A stretch of DNA of 64,000 bases, taken from positions 1 to 64,000 of the forward strand of contig NZ_STFZ01000018.1 of assembly GCF_005222845.1 (NCBI RefSeq), in the 5' to 3' direction. The position numbers and the translations under genes were made by a program. How positions within the stretch are numbered: position 1 is the first letter of the stretch; every line of letters begins with the position of its first letter. The notes beneath the pieces were generated by a model. It was given only the letters and a program-made list of their open reading frames with translations. It was not told where the DNA came from and searched no databases. This document shows, piece by piece, positions 1-8,060 of this stretch. This DNA is from Rhizobium sp. FY34 (GTDB lineage: Bacteria > Pseudomonadota > Alphaproteobacteria > Rhizobiales > Rhizobiaceae).

Positions 1-72
1 CGCAAACTCGAAAGCCAGCCATGGCGGATCATGTCTATCGGACGCAGAGAATGGGCCAATGGGTTCTGATCA

Positions 73-534
73 ATGAGGACGCGTATTACAGATGAAGCTC
101 AAGCGCCGTTCATATTCGAGCAGGAGCGCGACCGGGTCACGCAACTCTCGTCGCGAATCGTTCGAAATCGGCTGTTTCGCCGGCTTGTTCTGCAGGCCTA
201 TGACAAACGATGCGCCATCACGGGATTGAAGCTCATCAATGGCGGCGGCCGAGCGGAGGTTGATGCCGCACATATTCGCCCCGTGGAAGCGAGCGGGCCT
301 GACATTCTTTCCAACGGGATTGCGCTTTCGGGTACCGCGCACTGGATGTTTGACCGCGGTCTGATTGGCCTCTCGGATGATCTTGATATCCTCATCTCGC
401 GTCAGGCGAACGATCCTGGCAGCATTCAAGGCCTCCTCAACAAGACCGGAAGGGCGATCGTTCCGGGCAGGGTTTTCGAGCGGCCACATCCCCAGTTCCT
501 GAGGTGGCATCGTGAGAACTGCTTCAAGCAGTGA
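73..534 (+). CDS. HNH endonuclease-like protein, probably the C-terminal part of a larger gene
   Basis: The 153-residue reading frame contains an HNH-type nuclease core: a Cys-rich start (YDKRCAITGLKLINGGG), then AAHIRPVE, NGIALSGTAHWMFDRGLI and a C-terminal RPHPQFLRWHREN block. This pattern is typical of the HNH_2 family found as putative restriction endonucleases, which are usually about 300 residues, so the N-terminal half is missing here. The same frame is open upstream from position 1 to a TGA at 67-69, and the short peptide there (MSIGRREWANGF) looks like the region that precedes this domain in relatives. The gene may therefore be interrupted by a nonsense codon, with the visible ATG at 73 only a restart. 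Target DNA and role are unknown. It lies in a patch with other defence and mobile remnants. Confidence 0.6.
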   Translation: MRTRITDEAQAPFIFEQERDRVTQLSSRIVRNRLFRRLVLQAYDKRCAITGLKLINGGGRAEVDAAHIRPVEASGPDILSNGIALSGTAHWMFDRGLIGLSDDLDILISRQANDPGSIQGLLNKTGRAIVPGRVFERPHPQFLRWHRENCFKQ

Positions 535-564
535 ACACTAGGGTAGTCTTGCCCTGTAGGATAT

Positions 565-681
565 TCATCCCGAACGGGTCTATTTCGGTGTTTTAACGCA
601 AGTGTCCTTGCAAATCATCCCGATCGGTTCTTTTGTCTTCCCTTTGGACTTTCTGATGATATAATCGTCCCGATAGGGGTG
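565..681 (+). promoter_or_regulatory. hipBA promoter with three operator-like repeats 50 bp apart
   Basis: Three related 17-bp units occur at 565-581 (TCATCCCGAACGGGTCT), 615-631 (TCATCCCGATCGGTTCT) and 665-681 (TCGTCCCGATAGGGGTG). Their starts are exactly 50 bp apart. The core CCCGAACGGG of the first is close to palindromic. A perfect -10 hexamer TATAAT lies at 660-665 and abuts the third unit, with only a weak -35 candidate upstream. HipB-family antitoxins bind several spaced operators upstream of their own operon, so autorepression by HipB or the HipBA complex is the simplest reading. Confidence 0.65.
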
Positions 682-684
682 ATT

Positions 685-912
685 ATGGAAAAGATCAAAG
701 ATACGAAAAGCCTCGGCATGCTGATCCGTCAGGAGCGCAAACAGCAAGGATTAACGCAAGAGCAGCTCGCCGGGATGATTGGCGTTGGCGTACGTTTTCT
801 GCGTGAACTCGAAGCCGGAAAAGAGAGCTGCCAGATTGGCCGTGCGATGCAAGTCCTGGCTGGTCTTGGCCTCGTCGTTTCGGTCGGGCGTCGCCAGAGT
901 TTGCGATCATGA
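685..912 (+). CDS. hipB: HipB-like antitoxin, XRE-family transcriptional repressor
   Basis: This short protein of about 75 residues is almost entirely a Cro/CI-type helix-turn-helix: LGMLIRQERKQQGLTQEQLA, then GVGVRFLRELEAGKES and a C-terminal strand (LGLVVSVGRRQ), as in HipB antitoxins. It should dimerise, neutralise HipA and repress the operon. The start chosen is the ATG at 685, because AGGGG at 674-678 is well placed for it; an in-frame GTG at 679 would overlap that ribosome site. Its stop overlaps the hipA start in an ATGA junction, which implies translational coupling. The operator array directly upstream supports autoregulation. Confidence 0.85.
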   Translation: MEKIKDTKSLGMLIRQERKQQGLTQEQLAGMIGVGVRFLRELEAGKESCQIGRAMQVLAGLGLVVSVGRRQSLRS

Positions 913-2171
913 CCCGGGTATTGGACGTCTATTTTCGCGACACCAAGGCTGGCGTGCTCGGCCGGCTGGACGACGGCCTGCTAACCTTCACCTATGGCGA
1001 CGCGTATCTTCTGGACCAAAGATCGTGGGCGATATCGTTCTCAATGCCCCTGCAAGAAGAACCCTTTGGTGATCAGGTGGTGCGCCCGTTTTTCTCCGGT
1101 CTCTTGCCGGACGAAGGCGCGCGGCAACGGCTTGCTGGCGCGCTCGGCCTTTCGGCAGGCAACGCCTTCGGACTGTTGGAAGTTATCGGCGGCGAATGCG
1201 CAGGTGCCTTGTCACTCTATCCCACGGGCACGGCACCCGAACCTTCCGGCCAATCCCACGCCGAAATTCTCAATCCGGAACGTCTGGATGAAATTCTCAG
1301 CAGGCTGCGGACCCGCCCTCTGCTTGGTGGAGACGAGGGCATTCGTCTATCGCTCGCCGGCGCGCAGGATAAACTGGCGGTCATTGTCGATGGAGATTCC
1401 ATTGCCCTGGCAAAAGACGGCAGACCAACGACCCATATCTTGAAACCAGTCATCCAGGCGTTGGAAGGCACGGTGGAGAACGAGTATTTTTGTATGCGCC
1501 TTGCTGCGCGCCTCAAGCTGCCGGTGCCCCATGTTGAGATTCGCTTGGGCGGAGCCACTGCTTTTCTCCTGGTTGAACGTTATGATCGGACGAAGGCTGC
1601 AGACGGCATCATTGAGCGCCTGCACCAGGAGGACTTCTGCCAGGCGCTTAGCGTTCCGCCCGAGTTGAAGTATGAGGCAGAGGGCGGACCGGGAACAGAA
1701 CGATCTCTCGGGCTGATAGACCAGGCCTGCGCGAGACCTGTCGCGGATCGGTTACAGTTCATCCGAATGCTGATCTTCCATTATCTCGTGGGCAACGCCG
1801 ACGCCCACGGCAAGAACTACGCCCTGCTTTACGGCTCCGATACACCGGATCTGGCACCGATCTATGATGTCGTTTGCACGGCCGTCTATCCCCGCTTGTC
1901 AAAGAGGCTCGCCATGAAGATTGGCGGCCGCGATGTGCCCGACACGATCCAGCTGAAGCATTGGACGACACTTGTGCCTGACACCAAATCTGCTCAACGC
2001 ATCCTTGTTCGAGACCTTGCCCAAATGGCCGAGAGGATTGGGAGCGAGGCTGATGCCCTTGTTGCCGATTTGGCCAACGAAGGGGTCAAACATCCTATCC
2101 TGGACGCAATTCTCAAGGTCATCGCAAGTCGGGCTGGATCGCTGCAGAGGATCACCGAACAGATGGCTTAG
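909..2171 (+). CDS. hipA: HipA-like serine/threonine kinase toxin
   Basis: The 420-residue product matches full-length HipA kinases (about 440 residues in E. coli). An N-terminal HipA_N domain (roughly residues 1-105, including PFFSGLLPDEGARQRLA) is followed by the kinase domain, with the P-loop-like SLAGAQDKLAV near residue 150, THILKP near 177, ENEYFCMRLA, the catalytic loop GNADAHGKNYALLY near 296 and the metal-binding APIYDVV near 318. In the known family the kinase phosphorylates a translation factor, glutamyl-tRNA synthetase in E. coli, and induces dormancy; the target here is unknown. The ATG overlaps the hipB stop by 4 bp. All catalytic residues look intact, so this appears to be a working toxin-antitoxin pair. 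Confidence 0.88.
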   Translation: MTRVLDVYFRDTKAGVLGRLDDGLLTFTYGDAYLLDQRSWAISFSMPLQEEPFGDQVVRPFFSGLLPDEGARQRLAGALGLSAGNAFGLLEVIGGECAGALSLYPTGTAPEPSGQSHAEILNPERLDEILSRLRTRPLLGGDEGIRLSLAGAQDKLAVIVDGDSIALAKDGRPTTHILKPVIQALEGTVENEYFCMRLAARLKLPVPHVEIRLGGATAFLLVERYDRTKAADGIIERLHQEDFCQALSVPPELKYEAEGGPGTERSLGLIDQACARPVADRLQFIRMLIFHYLVGNADAHGKNYALLYGSDTPDLAPIYDVVCTAVYPRLSKRLAMKIGGRDVPDTIQLKHWTTLVPDTKSAQRILVRDLAQMAERIGSEADALVADLANEGVKHPILDAILKVIASRAGSLQRITEQMA

Positions 2172-2625
2172 CAATGAATGGTCGGCAGAATGTGGCGGTC
2201 TGTCCCTTGGATAGGCCGAGGTGAGTTGCGCCGGGATTGCCATGACATTCACATAAGGTGGGACAACCTGCCCAGAATGGCGTGCGTCTGGTAACGCGAC
2301 GCATCCTGCGGACCGGGCTGTCGTGAACCGAGCCCATAGTCTCGGCCATCCGGCTTCCATCCCTTGCGTTTGACGGGCAGCTTTTGCGGCCCGTTTGCTG
2401 AGCACGGCTCATTTCTGAGCCCTGCGACTTTCCGCGGTTTGTTGGGGGCTTGCAGCCCCGTCCTCCGTCAAGGCCAAGCCCTTCGGGCAAAAGCATCCGG
2501 GCCGTGGCTCGGCGTTCGCCTGCGCCCGCACCACCCCGGACGCGTTTGGTCTGGACGGTTTCCCCCCTCTCTTCGCCAGAGGGGCAGATCGGTTGCATGC
2601 GCAACCCGATCAAAGGAAAAGGGAC
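2172..2625. other. Gene-free GC-rich stretch upstream of the ardC remnant
   Basis: No convincing gene is visible in these 454 bases. Overlapping frames on both strands exist but have arginine- and proline-rich low-quality translations typical of GC-rich shadow frames. The last part (about 2340-2620) precedes an ArdC-type start with a good ribosome site (AAAGGAAAAGGG) and probably holds the old leader of that gene. No clear terminator for hipA was found. Confidence 0.5.
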
Positions 2626-2829
2626 ATGAAGAACGATGTTTACAGCCAAGTGACGGATAAGATTGTCGCCGATCTGGAAAAGGGCGAGCTGACTTGGCTG
2701 AAGCCTTGGAGTGCTGGCCATATGGAGGGAAGGATCACCAAACCATTACGGCACAACGGACTGGCCTATAGCGGCATCAACGCCTTGATGCTGTCCCGGA
2801 TCAGCGCCCATGAGGCAGATTTGGTTTAA
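2626..2829 (+). pseudogene. ardC: Truncated ArdC-type antirestriction protein
   Basis: The 67-residue product reproduces the N-terminus of ArdC/DUF1738 proteins: DVYSQVTDKIVADLEKGELT, then WLKPWSAGHMEGRITKPLRHNG and YSGINALML. Family members are usually about 300 residues and continue into a zinc-peptidase-like C-terminal domain. Here similarity stops abruptly after INALML near position 2790 and a stop follows at 2827. ArdC proteins are carried by conjugative plasmids and protect incoming DNA from restriction. The ATG at 2626 has a purine-rich ribosome site directly upstream. The abrupt break next to a transposase remnant suggests disruption by an insertion followed by decay. Confidence 0.75.
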
Positions 2830-2880
2830 TTGAGAAGAGAGGATTTTCGGCTCATCGTAGCTCATTCAAAGGAAGCGAAG

Positions 2881-3129
2881 ATGAGATAGAAATCCGGGCC
2901 GCAGACATCGACGGTCGAGAAGACAATCAAGGACATTCGCCGCGCGACGCGCAAGCATCATTCGGCCGAGGACGAAATCCGCATCGTGCTGGAAGGCCTG
3001 CGTGGCGAAGACAGCATCGCCGTGATCTGCCGCCGTGAGGGGATCGCCGAAAGCCTGTCTTATAGCTGGCCGAAGGAATTCCTTGAGGCGGCCAAGATAC
3101 GGCACATTTTCAACGTTGAAGACATTTAG
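2881..3129 (+). pseudogene. Remnant of IS3-family transposase OrfA
   Basis: After ATG AGA TAG at 2881-2889, which puts a stop at codon 3, the same frame reads a typical IS3-family OrfA: VEKTIKDIRRATRKHHSAED, then EIRIVLEGLRGEDSIAVICR, REGIAESLSYSW and KEFLEAAK, ending at a stop at 3127-3129. This is the N-terminal helix-turn-helix half of OrfA. The leucine zipper, OrfB with the DDE catalytic domain and a right inverted repeat are all missing. The element is therefore doubly broken, by an early nonsense codon and by 3' truncation, and cannot transpose alone. Confidence 0.75.
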
Positions 3130-3321
3130 CGCGGGCAACGAAACTGCGTTCGCATTTCGCCATCTCTTCAGCAAGTAGAAATGACTCATGGCGCGTCGTG
3201 CATCGTTTGACCCTGGACGTAACCAGTGTGACCGGTCTCATCACTGCGATCCCGATGGCGAACGGCCTGCAACTGCGCGATAGCAAGGCGGCCATAGCCG
3301 CCGCCCGGCTGATCCTCTGTC

Positions 3322-4614
3322 TCAGACAATGCCTCCGGAGCCGCCCTTGACGGCGGGACGTTGTGCGGCAACCCTTGCGCGGTAACCGCTCGACCGATAG
3401 GCGGCAACGGGATCGATAGCGCCGCCCGTGCGACGGCGGGCCTCAGCCAGGATCGGTTCCACATCGGTGCGATAGGCGCGCTTCAGGGTGTCGCTTGCCA
3501 TCAGCGCATCATTGCCGGCCTGAAAGCCCTCAAGGCCTGCCCGATCCACCAGAAGCGCCTGCGCATAGGCACGGCGGATCTCATTGGCTGATGAAATGAG
3601 GCTCTCGATTGGGTCGGTGACATTATGGCTCTGGTCGATCATGTGCGCCGGGTGAAAGCCCTTCACGCCCCGGTGTTCGGCATCTACCAGTTCGTTGAAC
3701 ACCAGGAATAGGCGATAGGGCTCGACGGAGCCGGCATCCAGATCGTCATCGCCATATTTTGAATCGTTGAAGTGGAAACCGCCGAGCTTGCCGAACTGGA
3801 TCAGGCGGGCAACGATCATCTCGATATTGGTATTGGGCGCGTGATGGCCAAGATCAACGAGGCAGAAGGCCTTTTCGCCCAGCGTCTGGGCGATCATGTA
3901 GCTTGTGCCCCAATCCTGCACGACGGTGGAATAGAAGGCCGGCTCATACATCTTGTGTTCGGAAAACAAGCGCCAGTCATCCGGCAAGGCCTTGTAGATG
4001 TCGCGCATGGCATCGAGATAGCGTTCGAACTGGCGGGTGAAATTCGTCTGTCCGGGGAAGTTCGAGCCGTCGCCGATCCACACGGTCAGCGCCTTGGAGC
4101 CCAGTGCTGCGCCGATTTCGATACATTCGATATTGTGCTCCACCGCCTGGGCGCGGGTTGCCGCATCCCCATGGCTGAGCGAACCGAACTTGTAGGAATG
4201 CAGCTGGTCGGGCGCGTCTGAAAACGTGTTGGAATTCATCGCATCAAAGCCGAGACCCAGTGCTGCGGCCTTGGCCTTCAACTCGCCCGGATCTGCCTTG
4301 TCCCATGGGATGTGTAGCGACACGGTGGGCGTTGCGCGGGTTAATTGCTGGATGACGCTGCAATCATCGAGCTTGTCGAAGATATGGCGCGGCTCGCCGG
4401 GGCCAGGGAAACGGGCAAAGCGTGTTCCGCCGGTGCCGACACCCCATGAGGGAACGGCGACGTAAAACTCCGAGACCTTTTTCGTGATGGCGCCGATATC
4501 GGTGCCGCTGCGAGCGAGTTTTTCACCCAGCGCCGCGTAATCGGCGGCCTGATCTGCTGCATGTCGGTCATTGTGTGCAGCGATCACGTCGCCTGCAATT
4601 TTCAGATCTGTCAT
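3322..4614 (-). CDS. rhaI: L-rhamnose isomerase
   Basis: The 430-residue protein interconverts L-rhamnose and L-rhamnulose in the cytoplasm, the first catabolic step. It belongs to the xylose-isomerase-like TIM-barrel type of rhamnose isomerase (Pseudomonas stutzeri / rhizobial RhaI), not the E. coli RhaA type. Supporting motifs are GFDAMNSNTFSD, ALTVWIGDGSNFPGQ, LFSEHKMYEPAFYST, CLVDLGHHAPNTNIEMIVA, GGFHFNDSKYGDDDLDAG and GFHPAHMIDQSHN, which supply the His, Glu and Asp metal ligands. The ATG at 4614 follows AGGAACC on the coding strand. It is the second gene of a leftward rhaD-rhaI pair, separated from rhaD by a repeat element. Confidence 0.93.
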   Translation of the reverse strand: MTDLKIAGDVIAAHNDRHAADQAADYAALGEKLARSGTDIGAITKKVSEFYVAVPSWGVGTGGTRFARFPGPGEPRHIFDKLDDCSVIQQLTRATPTVSLHIPWDKADPGELKAKAAALGLGFDAMNSNTFSDAPDQLHSYKFGSLSHGDAATRAQAVEHNIECIEIGAALGSKALTVWIGDGSNFPGQTNFTRQFERYLDAMRDIYKALPDDWRLFSEHKMYEPAFYSTVVQDWGTSYMIAQTLGEKAFCLVDLGHHAPNTNIEMIVARLIQFGKLGGFHFNDSKYGDDDLDAGSVEPYRLFLVFNELVDAEHRGVKGFHPAHMIDQSHNVTDPIESLISSANEIRRAYAQALLVDRAGLEGFQAGNDALMASDTLKRAYRTDVEPILAEARRRTGGAIDPVAAYRSSGYRARVAAQRPAVKGGSGGIV

Positions 4615-4683
4615 TGGTTCCTCCCAAGTAGATCATTCATTCTCGATGGTTGCGCCATCTTAAGGCTTGCATTGTGGACGGTA

Positions 4684-4831
4684 CCCCCCTCTGTCCTGCC
4701 GGACATCTCCCCCTCAAGGGGGGAGATCAACAGAACCGCCACCGCCTTACCCTGAAAAGATGCCAGGACGGTTCGGCATATCGATCTCCCCCCCCCTTGA
4801 GGGGGAGATGCCTGGCAAGGCAGAGGGGGGG
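4684..4831. repeat. RIME-like intergenic palindromic repeat between rhaD and rhaI
   Basis: Two arms in opposite orientation bound this 148-bp element. The left arm begins CCCCCCTCTGTCCTGCCGG and contains CTCCCCCTCAAGGGGGGAG, itself a hairpin. The right arm is its approximate inverse, containing CTCCCCCCCCCCTTGAGGGG and ending in CAGAGGGGGG. A second, 182-bp copy lies at 9104-9285. The layout and sequence resemble the Rhizobium-specific intergenic mosaic elements (RIME) from memory; the family name needs a database check. The transcript would form strong nested hairpins inside the rhaDI mRNA. Confidence 0.8.
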
Positions 4832-4886
4832 CTAAATCAGACTGCAAGCGCAGAATGGCATCCCGTTTCAGCGAGATAGTGTCACT

Positions 4887-6983
4887 TCACCGCGTAAAGC
4901 TCTGCGCATTGCCGGCATCGACATTGATGATGTTGCCGGTCGATTTGGCTGAAAGATCCGACGCCAGGAAATAGATGGCCTCGGCGATGTCTTCCGGAAA
5001 CACATTGAGCTTCAGCATCGAGCGCTTGCGGTAATGCTCTTCCAGATCGTCCACCTCGATCTTGGACGAGGCAGCGCGCTGTTCGCGCCACTCGCCGTTC
5101 CAGATCTTGGAGCCGCGCAACACCGCATCCGGGTTGACGGTATTGACGCGGATGCCGGCATCCGCCCCTTCCAGCGCCAGGCAGCGGGCGAGATGGATTT
5201 CGGCGGCCTTTGCCGTGCAATAGGCCGAGGCATTGGGCGAAGAGGCAAGGCCGTTCTTGGAGGCGACGAAGACCACGTTGCCGCCGAGCTTCTGGCGGCG
5301 GAAGAGACGGAAGGCTTCGCGCGAGACGAGGAAATAACCGGTCGCCAGAATGCTGATATTCTTGTCCCACATGGCAAGCGTGGTGTCTTCCACCGGCGCC
5401 GAGGAGGCAATGCCGGCATTGGAGACGAGGATATCGACGCCACCGAATTCGACGCAGGCGGCCGCAAAGCTGTCGATGACGGCGTTTTCCTTCGTCACGT
5501 CGAGCGTGACAGCGCGTACCGCATCGGCGCCGTGGCGTTTGGCAAAGTCGGCAAGCGTTGCGGCAAGCGCATCCGCATCGATATCGGCCAGAACCACGCA
5601 GGCGCCTTCGGCAACCAGGCGTTCAGCGGTTGCCCGGCCAATGCCGCCGGCACCGCCGGTGACGAAGGCAACCTTGCCGGCAAGGCTTTTCGGCTTTGGC
5701 ATGCGCTGAAGTTTTGCCTCTTCCAGCAGCCAGTATTCGATATCGAAGGCTTCCTGTTCGGGCAGGCCCTGATATTCGGACACGGTGGAGGCGCCGCGCA
5801 TGACGTTGATGGCGTTGACATAGAATTCGCCGGCAATGCGGGCGGTCGCCTTGTCTTTCGCAAAGGAGAACATGCCGACGCCGGGTATAAGGAAGATCAC
5901 CGGGTTCGGATCGCGGATTTTTGGGGAATTATCGTGGCGGCAGGCCTCGTAATAGCGCGTGTAATCGGCGCGGTAATCTTCCAGCGCCTTGTCGAGCGCC
6001 GAAATGACGGCATCGACATCCGGCTTGGCCGGGTCGAAATCGAGGATCAGCGGGCGGATCTTGGTGCGCAGGAAATGGTCGGGGCAGGAGGTTCCCAGAT
6101 TGCCGAGCGGCTTCAATTGCGCAGAATTGACGAATTCCAGCACGGCATCCTGATCGTCGAAATGGCCAAGCTTGCGCTCGGCCTTACCGATGCGGCCGCG
6201 GATTTCCGGCATCAGTCTGGCTGCCACGGCGCGGCGCTCATCGGCGGGAAGGCTCACCGTGACGCTGCCGCCAAAGATCAGCTTGCCATCGGTTTCTGCC
6301 GCAAACCAGGTGATCGCCTTGTTGATGATCTCAAGCGTCAGCAGATAGCAATCCTTGGCATCATTGGCCCAGGTAAACAGGCCATGGCTTTCCAGAACCA
6401 CGCCCTTGGCTGTCGGATTGGCCTTCACAAAGGCTTCAAGATCAAGGCCCAGTTGAAAGCCGGGGCGGCGCCAGGGCAGCCAGCCGATTTCTGCGCCAAA
6501 GATCTGCTGCGTCAGTTCTCTGGAATTCTTGGAGGCGGCAATTGCGATGATCGCATCCGGATGCATGTGGTCCACATGGCTGAAATCGACGAAGCCATGC
6601 AGCGGCGTATCGATGGAGGCGGCGCGCGGGTTGAGGTTGAAGGTGCAATGGGGCAGGAAGCCCACCATGCGGTCTTCATCTTCGACGCCCTTGTAGATAC
6701 CCTTCAGAGCATCCAGCTTCTCCTGGTAGAGCGTTGCAAAACCGTCCAGCTTGATCGTGCCGACATCGCCGCCGGAGCCCTTGACCCAGAGAACTTTGAC
6801 CGTCTGACCGGTCAGCGGATCGGTTTCCATGACCTTGGCCGATGTATTGCCACCGCCATAATTGGTGATGCGCTTGTCGGCGCCCAACAGGTTCGAGCGG
6901 TAGAGCAGCTTGCCCGGTTCATCCAGGCCCGCTGCATAAGCGTCATCCCAGCGGTTATCGAGAAGGCGGGTTTTGCCCGTCAT
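4887..6983 (-). CDS. rhaD: Bifunctional rhamnulose-1-phosphate aldolase / short-chain dehydrogenase
   Basis: The product of about 698 residues fuses two enzymes. The N-terminal class II aldolase/adducin domain (about 1-390; LGADKRITNYGGGNTSAKVM, MHPDAIIAIAAS, LESHGLFTW) cleaves L-rhamnulose-1-phosphate to dihydroxyacetone phosphate and L-lactaldehyde. The C-terminal short-chain dehydrogenase domain (about 430-698; FVTGGAGGIGRATAE, LVSNAGIAS, ASAYCTAKAAE) is expected to oxidise lactaldehyde. The ATG at 6983 was chosen because GGGAGGA lies just upstream and the domain begins there; the frame stays open to 7079 but without a ribosome site. It is the first gene of the leftward rhaDI pair, divergent from rhaR, and fused RhaD is typical of rhizobia. 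Confidence 0.93.
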   Translation of the reverse strand: MTGKTRLLDNRWDDAYAAGLDEPGKLLYRSNLLGADKRITNYGGGNTSAKVMETDPLTGQTVKVLWVKGSGGDVGTIKLDGFATLYQEKLDALKGIYKGVEDEDRMVGFLPHCTFNLNPRAASIDTPLHGFVDFSHVDHMHPDAIIAIAASKNSRELTQQIFGAEIGWLPWRRPGFQLGLDLEAFVKANPTAKGVVLESHGLFTWANDAKDCYLLTLEIINKAITWFAAETDGKLIFGGSVTVSLPADERRAVAARLMPEIRGRIGKAERKLGHFDDQDAVLEFVNSAQLKPLGNLGTSCPDHFLRTKIRPLILDFDPAKPDVDAVISALDKALEDYRADYTRYYEACRHDNSPKIRDPNPVIFLIPGVGMFSFAKDKATARIAGEFYVNAINVMRGASTVSEYQGLPEQEAFDIEYWLLEEAKLQRMPKPKSLAGKVAFVTGGAGGIGRATAERLVAEGACVVLADIDADALAATLADFAKRHGADAVRAVTLDVTKENAVIDSFAAACVEFGGVDILVSNAGIASSAPVEDTTLAMWDKNISILATGYFLVSREAFRLFRRQKLGGNVVFVASKNGLASSPNASAYCTAKAAEIHLARCLALEGADAGIRVNTVNPDAVLRGSKIWNGEWREQRAASSKIEVDDLEEHYRKRSMLKLNVFPEDIAEAIYFLASDLSAKSTGNIINVDAGNAQSFTR

Positions 6984-7074
6984 GGAAAGTCCTCCCAAGG
7001 TCGTGTCATTCGTGGCCACGCATCTGGTGACCACCTCCTTCTGGAACAGGGTATCGCGCAGGCTTGTGCAGTAT

Positions 7075-7152
7075 GTCAATCAAAAACGATCACGATTGAC
7101 CATTGTGCGCTGCAATATAATGTAATTTGATTGAAGATGATTGACATCAATC
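7075..7152. promoter_or_regulatory. rhaD-rhaR divergent control region with repeated GATTGA motifs
   Basis: GATTGA occurs at 7094-7099, 7129-7134 and 7139-7144, and its inverse TCAATC at 7076-7081 and 7147-7152. Together they give a wide inverted repeat GTCAAT-N14-ATTGAC (7075-7100) and a compact perfect palindrome GATTGACATCAATC (7139-7152). Two of the direct copies are 10 bp apart, about one helical turn. DeoR-family repressors bind such repeated short motifs, so these are candidate RhaR operators controlling both rhaD and rhaR/rhaS. Confidence 0.6.
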
Positions 7153-7187
7153 TTTTGCTAAGAATATATGAGCGGCAGGAGGAGCCC

Positions 7188-8000
7188 ATGCACGAACGTG
7201 AACGCCATCGCATCATCCTGAGTGCCGTGCAGGAAAAACCTGTCATCACCGTGCAGGATATTGCCGAATTGACGGAGGCTTCCGAAGCCACGATCCGGCG
7301 CGATATTGCGGCCCTTCATGTGCAGGGCAAGCTGCGCCGGGTGCGCGGTGGGGCTGAAGCGGTGCATCCTCCACAGCTTGGCAATCTGGCGGCGCGGCCG
7401 TTCAGGGTTTCAGAATCGCTCAATATCGACAAGAAGCGCGCAATTGCGCGCGCCGCGGTGGAACTATGCGAAGAGGGCGATTCGATCATCATCAATGGTG
7501 GCACCACCACATTCCAGATGGTGCATTACATGTCGGCCCGCCGGTTTCAGGTGATGACGAATTCCTTCGTCATTGCCGAACATCTGGTGAAGCAGTCGAA
7601 ATGCACGGTGAATGTGCCGGGCGGCGCGATCTACCGCGACCAGAGCCTGATCCTGTCGCCCTTCGAGAATGATGCCATCCGCCATTTCTATGCAAGGCGC
7701 ATGTTCATCGGCGCGCAGGGCATTTCGGCGCTGGGTGTGATGGAGCCGGATGCGCTGGTCATCCAGAGTGAGCAGCGGCTGATGCGCCAGGCCGACGAAT
7801 TGATTGTCATGGTCGATTCCAGCAAGTTTTCCCGTCGTTCGGCCATGATCCTCTGCCCGCTGGAAAGCGTGTCGACCATCATTACCGACGATGGAATTTC
7901 AGACGAGGCGGCGGCGATGGTGGAGAGCGTCGGCGTCAGACTGATTACCGTCAAGGCTTCGGCTGCGGCGGACAAGGAGAATACCCCTTCGGTCGCTTGA
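7188..8000 (+). CDS. rhaR: DeoR-family transcriptional regulator of rhamnose genes
   Basis: The roughly 270-residue protein has an N-terminal DeoR helix-turn-helix (HRIILSAVQEKPVITVQDIA, then SEATIRRDIAALHVQGKLRR and VRGGAE) and a C-terminal DeoRC sugar-phosphate sensor domain (IIINGGTTTFQMVHY, GAIYRDQSLILSPFE, FIGAQGIS, ADELIVMVDSSKF). The ATG at 7188 was chosen because AGGAGG sits seven bases upstream; an earlier in-frame start at 7131 would run through the operator region. It is divergent from rhaD and heads the rhaRSTPQUK transcription unit. In Rhizobium leguminosarum the orthologue is a negative regulator of the rhamnose locus. Confidence 0.9.
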   Translation: MHERERHRIILSAVQEKPVITVQDIAELTEASEATIRRDIAALHVQGKLRRVRGGAEAVHPPQLGNLAARPFRVSESLNIDKKRAIARAAVELCEEGDSIIINGGTTTFQMVHYMSARRFQVMTNSFVIAEHLVKQSKCTVNVPGGAIYRDQSLILSPFENDAIRHFYARRMFIGAQGISALGVMEPDALVIQSEQRLMRQADELIVMVDSSKFSRRSAMILCPLESVSTIITDDGISDEAAAMVESVGVRLITVKASAAADKENTPSVA

Positions 8001-8060
8001 GGAGTGACCGTCGATCGTTGGGGGGAGTTCAACGGTCTTTGAACCTGGGAGGAATAAGAC

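Noticed and set aside
2364..2660. A 98-codon open frame upstream of and overlapping the ardC remnant
   Set aside because: The translation is Arg/Pro/Gly-rich without a family, and the overlapping ardC frame has clear conserved blocks and a ribosome site.
3130..3321. An open plus-strand stretch near 3190-3350 with reasonable-looking amino acid composition
   Set aside because: There is no start with a ribosome site, no family resemblance and no length to support it. It may be a decayed fragment between the IS remnant and rhaI, but nothing identifies it. A small GGCGGC/GCCGCC hairpin at 3287-3302 lacks a T tract.
4684..4831. CRISPR array or attachment site at the GC-rich repeats
   Set aside because: There are only two inverted arms per copy, no regular spacer units and no cas genes or integrase nearby; a RIME-like interspersed repeat fits better.
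5034..7130. A very long open frame on the plus strand opposite rhaD
   Set aside because: It is a mirror of high third-position GC in rhaD. Its translation lacks any domain, while rhaD shows complete aldolase and dehydrogenase motifs.
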